In this document: positions 49,128-58,722 of the stretch, piece after piece
How the letters are laid out: each line of letters starts with the position of its first letter
How positions within the stretch are numbered: the first letter of the stretch is position 1
Source: Qipengyuania pacifica
Lineage (GTDB): Bacteria; Pseudomonadota; Alphaproteobacteria; Sphingomonadales; Sphingomonadaceae
Assembly (NCBI RefSeq): GCF_019857205.1
Contig: NZ_JAHWXO010000002.1
Location: 124,001 to 188,000, forward strand
DNA: 64,000 bases
Reading direction: 5' to 3'
Notes under the pieces: generated by a model
Seen by the model: the letters and a program-made list of their open reading frames with translations, nothing else
What the model was told of the DNA's origin: nothing
The model's database searches: none
Made by a program: the position numbers and the translations under genes

Positions 49128-50342
49128 TTACCGATCGCGTTTTGCGAGAAGGCGAAGACGCAGAGCATTGAGCTTGATGAAGCCTTCGGCGTCTTTCTGG
49201 TCATACGCGCCCGCGTCATCTTCGAAGGTCACATGGGCTTCGGAATAAAGCGAGTCGGCCGATTTGCGCCCGACGACCATCGCATTGCCCTTGTAGAGCT
49301 TCAGGCGAACGGTGCCCGATACCTTTTCCTGACTGAGGTCCACTGCGGCCTGCAGCATTTCACGCTCAGGACTGAACCAGAGGCCATTGTAGACCAGTTC
49401 GGCATAGCGCGGCATCAGCTCGTCCTTGAGATGTGCGGCGCCCCGGTCGAGCGTGATCTGCTCGATGCCGCGGTGGGCCCGGGCATAGATCTCTCCGCCG
49501 GGCGTTTCGTACATTCCCCGGCTCTTCATCCCGACAAAACGGTTCTCGACCAGATCGAGGCGGCCGATGCCATGTTTGCGGCCCAGATCGTTGAGCGCTG
49601 CGAGCAACGTTGCAGGGCTCATCGCCTCGCCGTTCAAAGCGGTGCCATCGCCTTTTTCAAAGTCTATAGTGATGTACTCGGGCGTATCGGGCGCATCTTC
49701 CGGATGGTCGGTGCGCGAGTAGACATAATCCGGGGTTTCCTCCCACGGATCCTCGAGCACTTTGCCTTCAGACGAGGTATGAAGAAGGTTCGCGTCGGTC
49801 GAAAAGGGGCTTTCGCCGCGCTTGTCCTTGGGCACGGCGATCTGGTGCGCTTCCGCCCATGCGATCAGCGCGGTCCGGCTCGTGAGCTCCCATTCCCGCC
49901 AAGGAGCGATAACCTTAATGTCGGGATCGAGCGCGTAGGCCGACAGTTCGAAACGGACCTGGTCGTTGCCTTTGCCGGTTGCCCCGTGGGCGATCGCGTC
50001 CGCGCCGGTTTCATGAGCGATTTCGACGAGGCGCTTGGAGATGAGCGGGCGGGCAATGCTCGTACCGAGGAGATAGTCGCCTTCGTAACGGGCATTTGCC
50101 CGCATCATCGGAAAGACGAAATCACGCACGAACTCTTCACGCAGATCTTCGATGTAAATATGCTGGTCCGGAATTCCCATCGCGCGTGCTTTTTCACGCG
50201 CAGGCTCGATCTCCTCACCCTGACCAAGGTCTGCAGTAAAGGTGACCACTTCCAGTCCGCGCTCTACCTCGAGCCATTTGGCGATGACGGAAGTATCCAG
50301 ACCACCGGAGTAGGCGAGGACGACGCGTTTGATATCGGACAT
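49128..50342 (-). CDS. argG: Argininosuccinate synthase
   Basis: The 404-residue enzyme ligates citrulline and aspartate with ATP in arginine synthesis. The PP-loop-like [10 protein letters not shown] at the N-terminus, [13 protein letters not shown], and Y-E-T-P-G-G are intact, and the length is normal. It stands alone, as argG often does in alphaproteobacteria. Its 3' side is an unusual gene-free region. Confidence 0.97.
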   Translation of the reverse strand: MSDIKRVVLAYSGGLDTSVIAKWLEVERGLEVVTFTADLGQGEEIEPAREKARAMGIPDQHIYIEDLREEFVRDFVFPMMRANARYEGDYLLGTSIARPLISKRLVEIAHETGADAIAHGATGKGNDQVRFELSAYALDPDIKVIAPWREWELTSRTALIAWAEAHQIAVPKDKRGESPFSTDANLLHTSSEGKVLEDPWEETPDYVYSRTDHPEDAPDTPEYITIDFEKGDGTALNGEAMSPATLLAALNDLGRKHGIGRLDLVENRFVGMKSRGMYETPGGEIYARAHRGIEQITLDRGAAHLKDELMPRYAELVYNGLWFSPEREMLQAAVDLSQEKVSGTVRLKLYKGNAMVVGRKSADSLYSEAHVTFEDDAGAYDQKDAEGFIKLNALRLRLLAKRDR

Positions 50343-50461
50343 GGGGGCACCTTGCTGTTACGCGCGCGCCGCTAGCAGGGGGAGGGGGCGCTAGGCAATC
50401 GTTTCACGCTTTGCCCGTCTAAAGCTGAAATGCTCACACGCTTCATGGGCGTGCGCCAGCA

Positions 50462-50725
50462 TCAGCGCAATTGACTGTCCTTGCTTCCCCGGCGGTTGAT
50501 GCCCGAACTGCGCGCGTTCGCATCACGGCCAGACTGGCAGGCAACGCACCGCTTGACGCCGGGTAGGGCTTCGCGGCGTTTCTCGGGAATTTCCTCGCCA
50601 CATTCAACGCACCACCGCTCGCTTTCGCCCACCGGCAGGCGTGCACGTGCTGCGCTCACCGCGTCGGACACGGTGTCGTCGATCTGGTCCTGTACGGCGC
50701 CATCGCGCGCCCAACCGCCTGCCAT
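50462..50725 (-). CDS. DksA/TraR family C4 zinc-finger protein
   Basis: This 87-residue protein has the four-Cys zinc motif C-V-E-C-G-E-E-I-P and C-V-A-C-Q, spaced as in TraR and short DksA homologues, which bind RNA polymerase through the secondary channel. The helical N-terminus with D-x-x-D is short, as in TraR. AAGGAGAG precedes the ATG. It is too short for a full DksA coiled coil. Confidence 0.85.
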   Translation of the reverse strand: MAGGWARDGAVQDQIDDTVSDAVSAARARLPVGESERWCVECGEEIPEKRREALPGVKRCVACQSGRDANARSSGINRRGSKDSQLR

Positions 50726-50793
50726 GAAAGCTCTCCTTCCCTTACAAAGGTAGGAAAGAAAACGAGATAATCAAATCAGGGGAGGCAGGCGTA

Positions 50794-52089
50794 TTACTCC
50801 GCAGCTTCGCGCAAAGCCGGATCGAGATGCCATTCGGGCACATTGCCCTCGTCGGCGGCCCGGAGCCGTGCGCTTTCCGCTTCCAGATATTCGCGGGTCA
50901 TCGGAATGGCCTCGCGATCCTTCACATACTGGATTTGCCAGTTGACCATATTGCCGTGCCGAAAGCTCTGCTCTGCCCCAGCCAGATAGAACAACCACAT
51001 GCGATAGAAGCGTTCGTCGTACAGCTCGACGATCTCTTTTTCGTGAAGGACGGTCCGGTTGTACCATTCTTCCAGAGTGTGACTGTAGTGGAAGCGCATC
51101 GCTTCGACGTCCGTTACCTCCCAGCCAAATTTCTCGCTCTGGCTCACGAGTTCGGAGAGGGCCGGAATGTAACCACCCGGGAAAATGTACTTGCGCGTCC
51201 ATTTGTCGGTAAATCCGGGAGGGCCTGCGCGGCCACAGCAGTGACTCATCATGACGCCCTTGGGCGCCAGCAGACGTGCGGTGTGTTCGAAGAACTGCGG
51301 GTAGTGCGGCGTGCCGACATGTTCGAGAAGGCCGACCGAACTGATCCGGTCGAAGCTTCCGGTAACGTCACGATAATCCATCAATTCGAACCGCACACGG
51401 TCGGCAAGGCCAGCTTGCTCGGCCCGCTCCTGGCAGAAAGCGATCTGGTCCGGCGCGAGAGCGACGCCGGTGACTTCCACATCGTAATGGCGTGCGAGGT
51501 AGAGCGCGAACCCACCCCAGCCGCACCCGATATCGAGAATTCGCTGGCCCGGTTGCACGTACATCTTGGCGGCTAGATGCGCCTTTTTGTCGAGCTGTGC
51601 TTTCTCGAGCGAGGTCGTGGCCGGATCGCCACGGTAATAGGCCATGGTGTACTGGCGGTCCTCGTCAAGGAAGCGCTCGTAAAGCTCACGAGTGAGATTG
51701 TACGTGTGTTCAGCGTTCTTGCGCGCCTTGTCGCGCGGATTAAGGCTGTCGACTGTCGCGAGCAGTTTCTGGGCAGCCTTGCGCAGCGGTCCCTGCGGTT
51801 TCAGCGCCCGTTCGCCATCACCTTTGGCATTCTTGGTCACGAAGAGGACAAGGTCGCGAATATCGTGCGGCTCTTCGACATGAAGCCATCCCCACATGAA
51901 AGCTTCGCCCGCGCCGACCTGAGGGTAGCGGGCAATGTGATTGGCTGCTTTCTTGTCGGTCAGGCAGATGTGCAGGGGGGGCTCGCCTTCTGAAGCGGAA
52001 CCGTACTCATAGGTCGCGCCATCGTAATCGGTGACGACCATCCGGCCCTGCTTGATCGCGGCTTTCAAAAATTTATCGAGCAGCCACAT
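50794..52089 (-). CDS. cfa: Cyclopropane-fatty-acyl-phospholipid synthase family methyltransferase
   Basis: The 431-residue enzyme methylates unsaturated acyl chains of membrane lipids with S-adenosylmethionine. The SAM motif I-L-D-I-G-C-G-W-G-G-F and the conserved Y-F-P-G-G-Y-like segment (I-F-P-G-G-Y-I-P) are visible. The N-terminal 150 residues match the lipid-binding half of the family. It is single-gene, with ATG 52089. The exact product, cyclopropane or another methylated lipid, is not certain. Confidence 0.9.
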   Translation of the reverse strand: MWLLDKFLKAAIKQGRMVVTDYDGATYEYGSASEGEPPLHICLTDKKAANHIARYPQVGAGEAFMWGWLHVEEPHDIRDLVLFVTKNAKGDGERALKPQGPLRKAAQKLLATVDSLNPRDKARKNAEHTYNLTRELYERFLDEDRQYTMAYYRGDPATTSLEKAQLDKKAHLAAKMYVQPGQRILDIGCGWGGFALYLARHYDVEVTGVALAPDQIAFCQERAEQAGLADRVRFELMDYRDVTGSFDRISSVGLLEHVGTPHYPQFFEHTARLLAPKGVMMSHCCGRAGPPGFTDKWTRKYIFPGGYIPALSELVSQSEKFGWEVTDVEAMRFHYSHTLEEWYNRTVLHEKEIVELYDERFYRMWLFYLAGAEQSFRHGNMVNWQIQYVKDREAIPMTREYLEAESARLRAADEGNVPEWHLDPALREAAE

Positions 52090-52199
52090 CTGAGGCGATC
52101 TCCCTTGTCTGAATTAAAGGCGTCTGTGGGGCACCGGGGGAGGGCAAGTCAATCGAAGCGGGATCGCGGAGCAGGAAGGTGCAGCAATGCCAACGTCGA

Positions 52200-52940
52200 T
52201 CAGATGCCCGCGTACCACTGGTATCCGGCGCGGTCTTCCCAGTACCCGCCTTTGCCGAGACCCACATCATCGAGACTGGCGACAGCTTCGATCCCCGTGA
52301 GATATTTTGCGTGCTTGTAACCAAGCTGGCGTTCGATCCGCATCCTGAGCGGGGCTCCGTTGCGCACCGGAAGGGCCTGACCGTTCAGCGAATGAGCAAT
52401 GATGGTTTGCGGGTGGTACGCATCGATCAAATCGACGCTTTCGTAGTAATCGCCGCCGTTCAGATTATCGGCGCAGCGAAAGATCACGAACCGGGCATCG
52501 TCACGCAATTCGGCAGCGTCGAGCAGCACAGAAAGTTGCGGCCCGGTCCATTGGCCGATCGCGCTCCAGCCTTCCACGCAATCGTGGCGGGTGATCTGGT
52601 TGCGCTGGGGAAGCCTGCGGATGTTCTCGAGGCTCAGGCTGAGCGGATTTGCGACCAGCCCGGTCACTTCGAGGCGCCAGTTGGCAAAGCCTTCGTCGAC
52701 ATGACGGGGATAGTCGCCGTTTTGCGGATCTGTCGAGCCATTGCCGCGAAAGAAGGGCGAGATGGCGCTGGCCGGATATTCCGGAGCGAGAGCATCGCGG
52801 CTCGTCAGCAGGCGCTGGGCATTCTTGTGCCAACTGTCGGCGGCGTCCAGAACCGCCTTGCCCGCGTTCGTTTCGGCTATCCGGTTGCATCCGGCGACCA
52901 GAGCCGCGCCCGCAGCGACGAGGAAATTGCGACGCTTCAT
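52200..52940 (-). CDS. Molybdopterin-dependent oxidoreductase (sulfite oxidase fold)
   Basis: The 246-residue protein has a twin-arginine-like start (M-K-R-R-N-F-L) with a lipobox-like A-L-V-A-G-C, then the Moco-binding domain of the sulfite oxidase/YedY fold: L-S-L-E-N-I-R-R-L-P and R-H-D-C-V-E-G-W with the Cys that ligates molybdenum. It is shorter than MsrP and lacks its exact context. Its ATG overlaps the cytochrome b stop (ATGA), so the two surely work together, the cytochrome passing electrons. The substrate is unknown. Confidence 0.82.
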   Translation of the reverse strand: MKRRNFLVAAGAALVAGCNRIAETNAGKAVLDAADSWHKNAQRLLTSRDALAPEYPASAISPFFRGNGSTDPQNGDYPRHVDEGFANWRLEVTGLVANPLSLSLENIRRLPQRNQITRHDCVEGWSAIGQWTGPQLSVLLDAAELRDDARFVIFRCADNLNGGDYYESVDLIDAYHPQTIIAHSLNGQALPVRNGAPLRMRIERQLGYKHAKYLTGIEAVASLDDVGLGKGGYWEDRAGYQWYAGI

Positions 52941-53602
52941 GCCTTGCGCCCTCCCGTAATCATGTCTTGCATCTGGCGGATGGGTCCGGAAAGAATGACC
53001 AGCAAAACGTGCACGATAAAGAACCCGACGATCGCGAAAGCGAAGATGAAGTGCAGGCTCCGGGCCGACTGTCGTCCACCCAGAAGGTCTACCAGCCATC
53101 CGAAGGTCGGCTCCATACCGGGGCTGATGGAGATGCCGGTGAAGATCATCATCGGCAAAAACACGCCCAGCACGAGGCCATAGGCGAGTTTCTGGAGGAA
53201 ATTGTACTTCCCTTCGTGATGATCGAAATTGAGCTTGAGATGTTCGACGACATCGCGCCAGATTGCGGAAGGTCGCCATTCCCTGCGTCTCGTGACGATA
53301 TCGCGTTTGAAATGGCGATTGACCATCATCGCGATCCACATGAACAGCAGCCCCACTGCGAAAGGCCATGCCATCAGTATGTGCCAGTCCCGCGCAACAG
53401 CCAGGCTGTAATACCCCGGTATCGTCATCCAGTCGGGAAAGCGCGGCACCATGAGCCATGCCTGACTGGCTTCGAAGCCCCAATCGCCCCAGTACAGCCG
53501 ACGATGCGCGTTCGAGATCGTCAGTCCCGACATGAACAGGACGACCACGCACAGCAGATTTAGCCAATGCCAGAGCCGCGTGCTGAGGGCGTGTCTTTTC
53601 AT
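52937..53602 (-). CDS. Membrane cytochrome b (b561-type), partner of the molybdoprotein
   Basis: The 221-residue protein has four transmembrane helices with likely haem-ligating His residues (R-L-W-H-W-L-N in helix 1, R-D-W-H-I-L-M-A-W, S-L-H-F-I-F-A-F, F-I-V-H-V-L-L). This is the cytochrome b561/Ni-hydrogenase-like layout that links quinones to a periplasmic molybdoprotein. Four-base overlaps join it to both neighbours. It differs from the ferric-reductase-like MsrQ. Confidence 0.82.
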   Translation of the reverse strand: MKRHALSTRLWHWLNLLCVVVLFMSGLTISNAHRRLYWGDWGFEASQAWLMVPRFPDWMTIPGYYSLAVARDWHILMAWPFAVGLLFMWIAMMVNRHFKRDIVTRRREWRPSAIWRDVVEHLKLNFDHHEGKYNFLQKLAYGLVLGVFLPMMIFTGISISPGMEPTFGWLVDLLGGRQSARSLHFIFAFAIVGFFIVHVLLVILSGPIRQMQDMITGGRKA

Positions 53603-54369
53603 GCGTGCTGTTCCTCCCGGGCAAGGTAGATTACGTCGCGTGGCTGAGAGAGCAGGTGCTGCCCGCTGTCGCAATATAGCGTCTGTCCGCTGGCGAGATG
53701 ACCTTGCGCGAGGAAAAGGGCGGCCTTCGCCACCTCGTCCTGGCCCGTCTTGCGCTTCAGCAGGTTCATGCGGTGGGAGATTTCGGTTTCCTCTTCGCGC
53801 TGATCGTGACTGGCAAGAATGGCGCCGGGGGCAAGGGCATAAACCCGGTCGTCCGGCCTGGCGGCACCCATGGCCAGCATCGGGACCGTCGATGCCAGCG
53901 CGTGCTTGCTCATCGTGTAGCTGAAGAAATCCGGGTTGGGATTGGCGATCTTCTGATCGGTAATCTGGATCACGCAGCGTCCGGCGACTGCACGTGCCGA
54001 GCGCAGATAGGCCTGCGCCATGAGGGCGGGGGTGCGAGCGTTGATCTGCATCGTGCGTGCATTCGTGGCAGGATCGAGAAAGGTTACATCGTCGGCTTCG
54101 AAAATGGCCGCGCAATTGACCAGTGCAGCCCAATCGGACAGGCGAGCGCTCAAATCTGTTATCATCTGCGCAGTGGCCGCGTCATCTGCGAGATCGAATT
54201 GCACCGTTTCGGCCGAGGGGAGACTGCCCGCCAGCGCTGCGGCGTCTTCTCGCGAGCATCCGTAATGGATCACCACATGCCATCCGGCATGGCCGAATGC
54301 CCGCGCGATCGCCGCGCCGATACGTTTCGCGCCTCCCGTTACGAGAACTGCTGGCCTGGCATCACTCAT
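53599..54369 (-). CDS. Short-chain dehydrogenase/reductase, pteridine-reductase-like
   Basis: The 256-residue NAD(P)-dependent enzyme has the T-G-G-A-K-R-I-G nucleotide motif and Y-T-M-S-K with catalytic Tyr and Lys. The N-terminal T-G-G-A-K-R-I-G-A-A-I-A-R-A and V-V-I-H-Y-G segments resemble FolM/PTR1 pteridine reductases, which would suit an operon that uses molybdopterin, but the link is inference. It is first in the operon and overlaps the cytochrome gene by four bases. Confidence 0.75.
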   Translation of the reverse strand: MSDARPAVLVTGGAKRIGAAIARAFGHAGWHVVIHYGCSREDAAALAGSLPSAETVQFDLADDAATAQMITDLSARLSDWAALVNCAAIFEADDVTFLDPATNARTMQINARTPALMAQAYLRSARAVAGRCVIQITDQKIANPNPDFFSYTMSKHALASTVPMLAMGAARPDDRVYALAPGAILASHDQREEETEISHRMNLLKRKTGQDEVAKAALFLAQGHLASGQTLYCDSGQHLLSQPRDVIYLAREEQHA

Positions 54370-54405
54370 CACCGCCGACCATAGCGGCACGCCCGGCAAA
54401 GAAAA

Positions 54406-54441
54406 GGCGCGCCGCCACCGATGGTTCGGTAGCGGCGCGCC
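54406..54441 (-). terminator. Rho-independent terminator of the glycine-zipper gene
   Basis: On the minus strand GGCGCGCCGC-T-ACCG pairs with CGGT-GGCGGCGCGCC over a short loop, and TTTTCTTT follows. It lies about 30 bases beyond the stop of the gene at 54473. Confidence 0.8.
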
Positions 54442-54472
54442 GCGAGACCGGTTTCCCGATCAGATCCAGCGA

Positions 54473-54916
54473 TTAGCGGCAGCTCAGGCTGCCCCTGTCG
54501 ATTTCGCGACCGACAACGCCGCCGACGACACCACCGAGGATCGCGCCGAGGGTACGATCACCGCGGCCGGCGATTTCGTGGCCGGCAAGGGCGCCCACGC
54601 CTGCACCGATGACAAGGCCGGTGGTGCCGTTATCGCGCTTGCAGTAATAGCGACCGTCATTGCCGCGCCACATGCGGTCACGGCGGCTGATACGACGGGG
54701 TTCGTTGTAACGGCCGCGATCGTCATAGACCCGCCCGCGTCCGCCACGATAGCGACGGTCACGGTCGTGCAGGGCCGCCACGGTCGTGGTCGGGGCAGAC
54801 GTTTCAACCAGCGCGCTTGCCGAAGTGAAAGGGGCAGGTGCAATTTCGACAGCGGCGGCTGGAGTGGCGATTGCTGCCAGCGAACCTGCGGCGATACCAA
54901 GGGCGATCCTGTTCAT
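54473..54916 (-). CDS. Glycine-zipper 2TM envelope protein
   Basis: The 147-residue protein has a signal peptide (ending P-A-A-A), an Arg/Tyr/Asp-rich middle (Y-R-G-G-R-G-R-V-Y-D-D-R-G), then a glycine-zipper region: G-L-V-I-G-A-G-V-G-A-L-A-G-H-E-I and G-A-I-L-G-G-V-V-G-G-V-V-G-R-E-I. These small-residue repeats are typical of the Rick_17kDa/SlyB-like group of outer-membrane-associated proteins. GAGGAG lies before the ATG, and a terminator follows. Confidence 0.8.
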   Translation of the reverse strand: MNRIALGIAAGSLAAIATPAAAVEIAPAPFTSASALVETSAPTTTVAALHDRDRRYRGGRGRVYDDRGRYNEPRRISRRDRMWRGNDGRYYCKRDNGTTGLVIGAGVGALAGHEIAGRGDRTLGAILGGVVGGVVGREIDRGSLSCR

Positions 54917-55053
54917 CTGAAATCTCCTCATTCGTGATTTGTGTGTGGATGACGCTCGAAATCGCCAGAGGCTCCACAACGTCCGATGAACGATCTGTTG
55001 TCCTGCCAAAAACGCGATGAGCCGAGCCAAAACACAGGACCAGCCGCTGGTTT

Positions 55054-55695
55054 TCAGAGCTTTCGGGACAAGGAAAGGCGTACCTCTTCGCTCAGCTTTT
55101 CGAGCATGCAAATCTCCTCGAGCTGGTCTGGCGCGGGCTTGAAGGAAGGATCGTAAAGCGCCGCGAAGAGGCGTGCCACGGTCCAGTCCGTCTTGCCTTC
55201 ATCGACCTTCGTCAGATGATCGCTTGCCTGCGCGATGCCTTCTTCGATGACGCGGTAATACCAGCCGCTGATGTGCGTCTTTACGATATGCGCAACCATG
55301 CCTTTCCGGCCGAAGCGATGTTCGATCTTCCAGCATGGTTTGCGGGGTTGGCTGACCTCCAGCAGGGCTTCGCCAAGACGGAAACGGTCACCGATGCGGA
55401 CGTCGGTTTCGACAAGGCCCGTAGCCTCGATGTTCTCCCCGAAGGCGGAGGGACCTGACAGCAGATCGTGACCGCCGAGCCATTCGGCCCATGCGGAATA
55501 GTGGTCGTGAGGATAGTGATGCACGGCCATGTCGGGGCCGCCATGGTGCTTGGTGTCGGCAACCATGTCCCCTTCGAGCCCGAAGCGGCGGATCATGACC
55601 GGACCCTCCGCAGGCCGCTTGTCGATTGCGCTGAGTTCTGCGCCGTTGAAGGGCAGGGGCAGGCCCGTACACAAGGCTTCGACTACAATCGTCAT
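55054..55695 (-). CDS. MOSC domain protein (YiiM-like)
   Basis: The 213-residue protein contains the MOSC (molybdenum cofactor sulfurase C-terminal-like) domain: H-H-G-G-P-D-M-A-V-H-H-Y, F-G-E-N-I-E-A-T-G-L, and S-Q-P-R-K-P-C-W-K with the conserved Cys. YiiM-like proteins detoxify N-hydroxylated bases using the molybdenum cofactor. ATG 55695 follows GAGGGA; a TTG two codons upstream is weaker. It stands near, but is not in an operon with, the molybdoprotein genes. Confidence 0.85.
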   Translation of the reverse strand: MTIVVEALCTGLPLPFNGAELSAIDKRPAEGPVMIRRFGLEGDMVADTKHHGGPDMAVHHYPHDHYSAWAEWLGGHDLLSGPSAFGENIEATGLVETDVRIGDRFRLGEALLEVSQPRKPCWKIEHRFGRKGMVAHIVKTHISGWYYRVIEEGIAQASDHLTKVDEGKTDWTVARLFAALYDPSFKPAPDQLEEICMLEKLSEEVRLSLSRKL

Positions 55696-55744
55696 GCGCA
55701 ATCCCTCATCCGTCCCGATGGTTCGAGACCCGCACGGTAATAGA

Positions 55745-55771
55745 CATGGACCACATGGACCACATGGACCA
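55745..55771. repeat. Three 9-bp direct repeats upstream of the MOSC gene
   Basis: The unit CATGGACCA occurs three times without gaps, 50 bases upstream of the MOSC start. The stretch 55696-55974 has no convincing gene. The repeat may be a regulatory site or a neutral microsatellite. Confidence 0.5.
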
Positions 55772-55974
55772 CTGTCCAGGGCACAAAAATGTCAGCTTGC
55801 GAAAGGCCCGGGAACGCGAAGTTTTCCTGAGGGTCCGGGAGTGCCATCTGCCCGTATCAGCACACGAGAAGGGTGTAGGAAAGCGCTTAGATTCCTAAAC
55901 GATCAGGACGGGCGCCGGGTAAACTTCAGTACGACGAAATCCGCATTACCGCGGCAGTGGCCCGCAAGCTGACC

Positions 55975-57228
55975 TCAGGCCGTCGCGGCTGGTTCCAATG
56001 CTTCGGCCGCTTCGCGGTCGCGTTGGGCGCGGCTTTTCTTTTCTGCGGCGGTCTTGAGCTGGCCGCAGGCCGCGTCGATGTCGCGCCCGCGTGGGGTGCG
56101 AACGGGTGCGCTGATGCCGTGTTCGAACACGATTTCGGAGAAGCGCTTCACCCGTTCTGGCGTCGAACATTCGTAGGGCGCGCCGGGCCAGGGATTGAAG
56201 GGGATGAGGTTCACCTTCGCCGGCAGTTTGTAATGCTTCAGCAGGCGAACAAGTTCGTGCGCATGCTCGTCGGTGTCGTTCTTGTCCTTGAGCATGACAT
56301 ATTCGAAGGTGATGCGCCGCGCATTCGACGCGCCTGGATAGGCGGCACAGGCTTCGAGCAATTCGTCGATGCCGTATTTCTTGTTGAGCGGCACGATCTC
56401 GTCGCGGATTTCCTTGGTCACCGCGTGGAGCGAAACCGCCAGGTTCACGCCGATTTCTTCCCCGCAGCGTTCCATTGCCGGAACGACACCGCTGGTCGAG
56501 AGCGTGATGCGCCGCTTCGACAGGGCCAGGCCTTCGCCGTCCATGACGAGCTTGAGGGCACCTTTGACATTGTCGAAATTATATAGCGGTTCGCCCATTC
56601 CCATCATGACGATGTTGGTCAGCAGCCGGCCATCGGAGGTGTATTGGGCGCTGTCTTCTTCCACTTCGAGACCCGCCATCGAACCCTTGGGCCATTCGCC
56701 CAGAGCATCGCGCGCCAGCATGACCTGGCCGACGATTTCACCCGGAGTGAGATTACGCACGAGGCGCATCGTCCCGGTGTGGCAGAAACGGCAGTTCAGA
56801 GTGCAACCTACCTGGCTTGATACGCAAAGCGTGCCGCGGTCGGCATCGGGGATGAAGACCATTTCGAATTCATGGCCGTCCGACGTCCTGAGCAGCCACT
56901 TGCGCGTGCCGTCGGTCGAATGCTGGGCTTCGACCACGTCCGGCCGGCCGATGAAGAAGCGTTCGGCCAGCCATGGGCGCATGGTCTTGGCGATATCGGT
57001 CATCGCTTCGAAATCGGTCACGCCGCGATGGTAGAGCCAGTGGAAGACCTGCTTGGCACGCAGTTTCGCCTGCTTGGCGTCGAGGCCCGCTTCGTCGAAA
57101 AGTTCGCGAATGCGGTCCTTGGGCAGACCGATCAGGTCCACGCGACCGTCTTCGCGCGGCGTGATGTCACGCGCGACGGGAACCGGGTCGATCTGCCCGG
57201 GGATGCTCATCAGTGTCGTCTGGGTCAT
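55975..57228 (-). CDS. rlmN: Dual-specificity 23S rRNA (A2503)/tRNA (A37) C2 methyltransferase
   Basis: The 417-residue radical SAM enzyme methylates A2503 of 23S rRNA and A37 of some tRNAs. The CxxxCxxC cluster motif lies in [10 protein letters not shown], with [11 protein letters not shown] and the C-terminal catalytic Cys in [12 protein letters not shown] 57228 matches the family start. It is divergent from an outer-membrane protein gene. Confidence 0.95.
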   Translation of the reverse strand: MTQTTLMSIPGQIDPVPVARDITPREDGRVDLIGLPKDRIRELFDEAGLDAKQAKLRAKQVFHWLYHRGVTDFEAMTDIAKTMRPWLAERFFIGRPDVVEAQHSTDGTRKWLLRTSDGHEFEMVFIPDADRGTLCVSSQVGCTLNCRFCHTGTMRLVRNLTPGEIVGQVMLARDALGEWPKGSMAGLEVEEDSAQYTSDGRLLTNIVMMGMGEPLYNFDNVKGALKLVMDGEGLALSKRRITLSTSGVVPAMERCGEEIGVNLAVSLHAVTKEIRDEIVPLNKKYGIDELLEACAAYPGASNARRITFEYVMLKDKNDTDEHAHELVRLLKHYKLPAKVNLIPFNPWPGAPYECSTPERVKRFSEIVFEHGISAPVRTPRGRDIDAACGQLKTAAEKKSRAQRDREAAEALEPAATA

Positions 57229-57516
57229 GGGAGCGCCCCATATAGGGCGTGGAGGGGGATTTGGCCACATTGAAGAATTGCGCGAAAATTACGGACACCG
57301 AACAGGGTTCCGGAACGTGAACGCTTTCACTCCGCAGCGGGAGAACGGTGCGTGGATTCCTGCGTTTCATCCTGGGAAGTACACGCCCGGGCCGTAATAA
57401 TGTGTCCCTAATGCAACATATTCTTGTTGTGTTACGTTAATGAAACTCGCCAGCGGAACCACCGTTTTCCTAGTCCACGCGATGCACAAATCGCGGGTTA
57501 AAAAACGGAGTATATA

Positions 57517-58182
57517 ATGAACAAGACAACAGCTCTTCTCGTCGCAGGAACCATCGCCGGCATGTCGGCCCCAGCCATGGCGCAGAGCACCGATGGCCAG
57601 TTCACCGGCTTTCGTGCAGGTGTGACCGCGGGTTACGACGCCGTACAGGCCGGTAGCAGCGTCGACATCGACAACGAGCCGAACAACAACGACCAGTCGA
57701 TCGACGGTCTCGCCTATGGCGTGGTCCTCGGTTACGACGTGGACCTTGGCGGCGCGGTTGTCGGTGTGGAAGGTGAATACACCGACTCCACGGCGAGCAC
57801 CAACTTCGACGACGGCGATTTCGAAGGCTTTGGGCTGGGTGAAGTCGACGCTGGCCGCGATCTCTACATCGGTGCGCGCGTCGGTGCCAAGATTGCACCC
57901 GATGCCCTGCTGTACGCAAAGGGCGGTTACACCAATGCCAAGCTGAACATCCTCAGCGACTATGGCACGGTCGAAACCGATCGCGACTTCAAGCTGGACG
58001 GCTGGCGCGCAGGTGCAGGTGTTGAATATGCCGTCAACCCGAACACTTACGTGAACCTCGAATATCGTTATTCGAACTACAGCGACGCGAACATCGAATT
58101 CGCCGACGGCAGCACCAGCCGGAACTTCGATGTCGACCTTGACCGCCACCAGGTCATGGCAGGCGTCGGCATGCGCTTCTAA
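57517..58182 (+). CDS. Outer-membrane beta-barrel protein (opacity/OmpA-like barrel)
   Basis: The 221-residue protein has a signal peptide (cleavage after A-M-A-Q near residue 23), then an eight-stranded barrel pattern with alternating aromatic/small residues and G-x-R-A-G-x-T-A-G-Y, V-N-L-E-Y-R-Y-S-N-Y, ending G-V-G-M-R-F with a terminal Phe that fits the BAM recognition signature. It has no C-terminal peptidoglycan-binding domain, so it is a simple small porin-like protein. It is monocistronic with a strong terminator. Confidence 0.88.
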   Translation: MNKTTALLVAGTIAGMSAPAMAQSTDGQFTGFRAGVTAGYDAVQAGSSVDIDNEPNNNDQSIDGLAYGVVLGYDVDLGGAVVGVEGEYTDSTASTNFDDGDFEGFGLGEVDAGRDLYIGARVGAKIAPDALLYAKGGYTNAKLNILSDYGTVETDRDFKLDGWRAGAGVEYAVNPNTYVNLEYRYSNYSDANIEFADGSTSRNFDVDLDRHQVMAGVGMRF

Positions 58183-58202
58183 GCCATTGCGCCATTAAGA
58201 AT

Positions 58203-58238
58203 GGGCCGGGGAGCTTGGTGCTCTCCGGCCCTTTTTTT
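58203..58238 (+). terminator. Rho-independent terminator after the barrel protein gene
   Basis: GGGCCGGGGAGC (58203-58214) pairs with GCTCTCCGGCCC (58220-58231, one G-U), and seven Ts follow. It may also serve the converging gene at 58240. Confidence 0.92.
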
Positions 58239-58239
58239 G

Positions 58240-58722
58240 TCAGCGTCGCGAACAGGAAAGCGTTGCTGCATCCATGGCCGTGGCCGCGCCGGACAGGGAA
58301 TAGCTGTCGGAGAAGCGACGGCCATTGGTGCCGGTAGCGCGGACGGTCATGCGGCTGGCCGACCGCATCGCTGCAACGATGGCGGCATCCATCGTGCGGT
58401 CTTCAGCCCAGGCATCGCCGCCGCCGCCGGTCAGCTGGAAGCTCTTGGTGCCGATGGAAAGCGTAATGCCGGGCCGCTGCGCGAGCTGGCGCGAGAGGCG
58501 GAAATGAACCTGCCCGCGGATGTTCTGGCGCGGCCAGGTTCCGATGGTGGCGAAGGGTTCGAAATCGCGGCGCGCGCGGCTGTCTTCCGGCATCGCGATG
58601 GCATAACACCGCGGTAGCGAGGGATCGCGAAATGCCCCCCAATCGGAAAACACGCCAAGGCTGTCCTTCGCTGCGAGGGGCGCAGCCAGTGTAAGCGCGG
58701 CGACTGCGATCAGTTTACACAT
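58240..58722 (-). CDS. Exported protein, weakly resembling invasion-associated locus B family
   Basis: The 160-residue protein has a short signal peptide (L-A-A-P-L-A-A) followed by W-G-A-F-R-D-P-S-L-P-R-C-Y-A-I and a second Cys at the end (L-S-C-S), a beta-rich pattern like IalB-family proteins. The call is tentative. The start ATG 58722 overlaps the end of greB by eight bases, suggesting co-translation. Confidence 0.6.
   Translation of the reverse strand: MCKLIAVAALTLAAPLAAKDSLGVFSDWGAFRDPSLPRCYAIAMPEDSRARRDFEPFATIGTWPRQNIRGQVHFRLSRQLAQRPGITLSIGTKSFQLTGGGGDAWAEDRTMDAAIVAAMRSASRMTVRATGTNGRRFSDSYSLSGAATAMDAATLSCSRR

Noticed and set aside
55529..55972. A 147-codon plus-strand reading over the MOSC 5' region
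   Set aside because: It overlaps MOSC antisense and continues into the repeat region without a ribosome site or domain.
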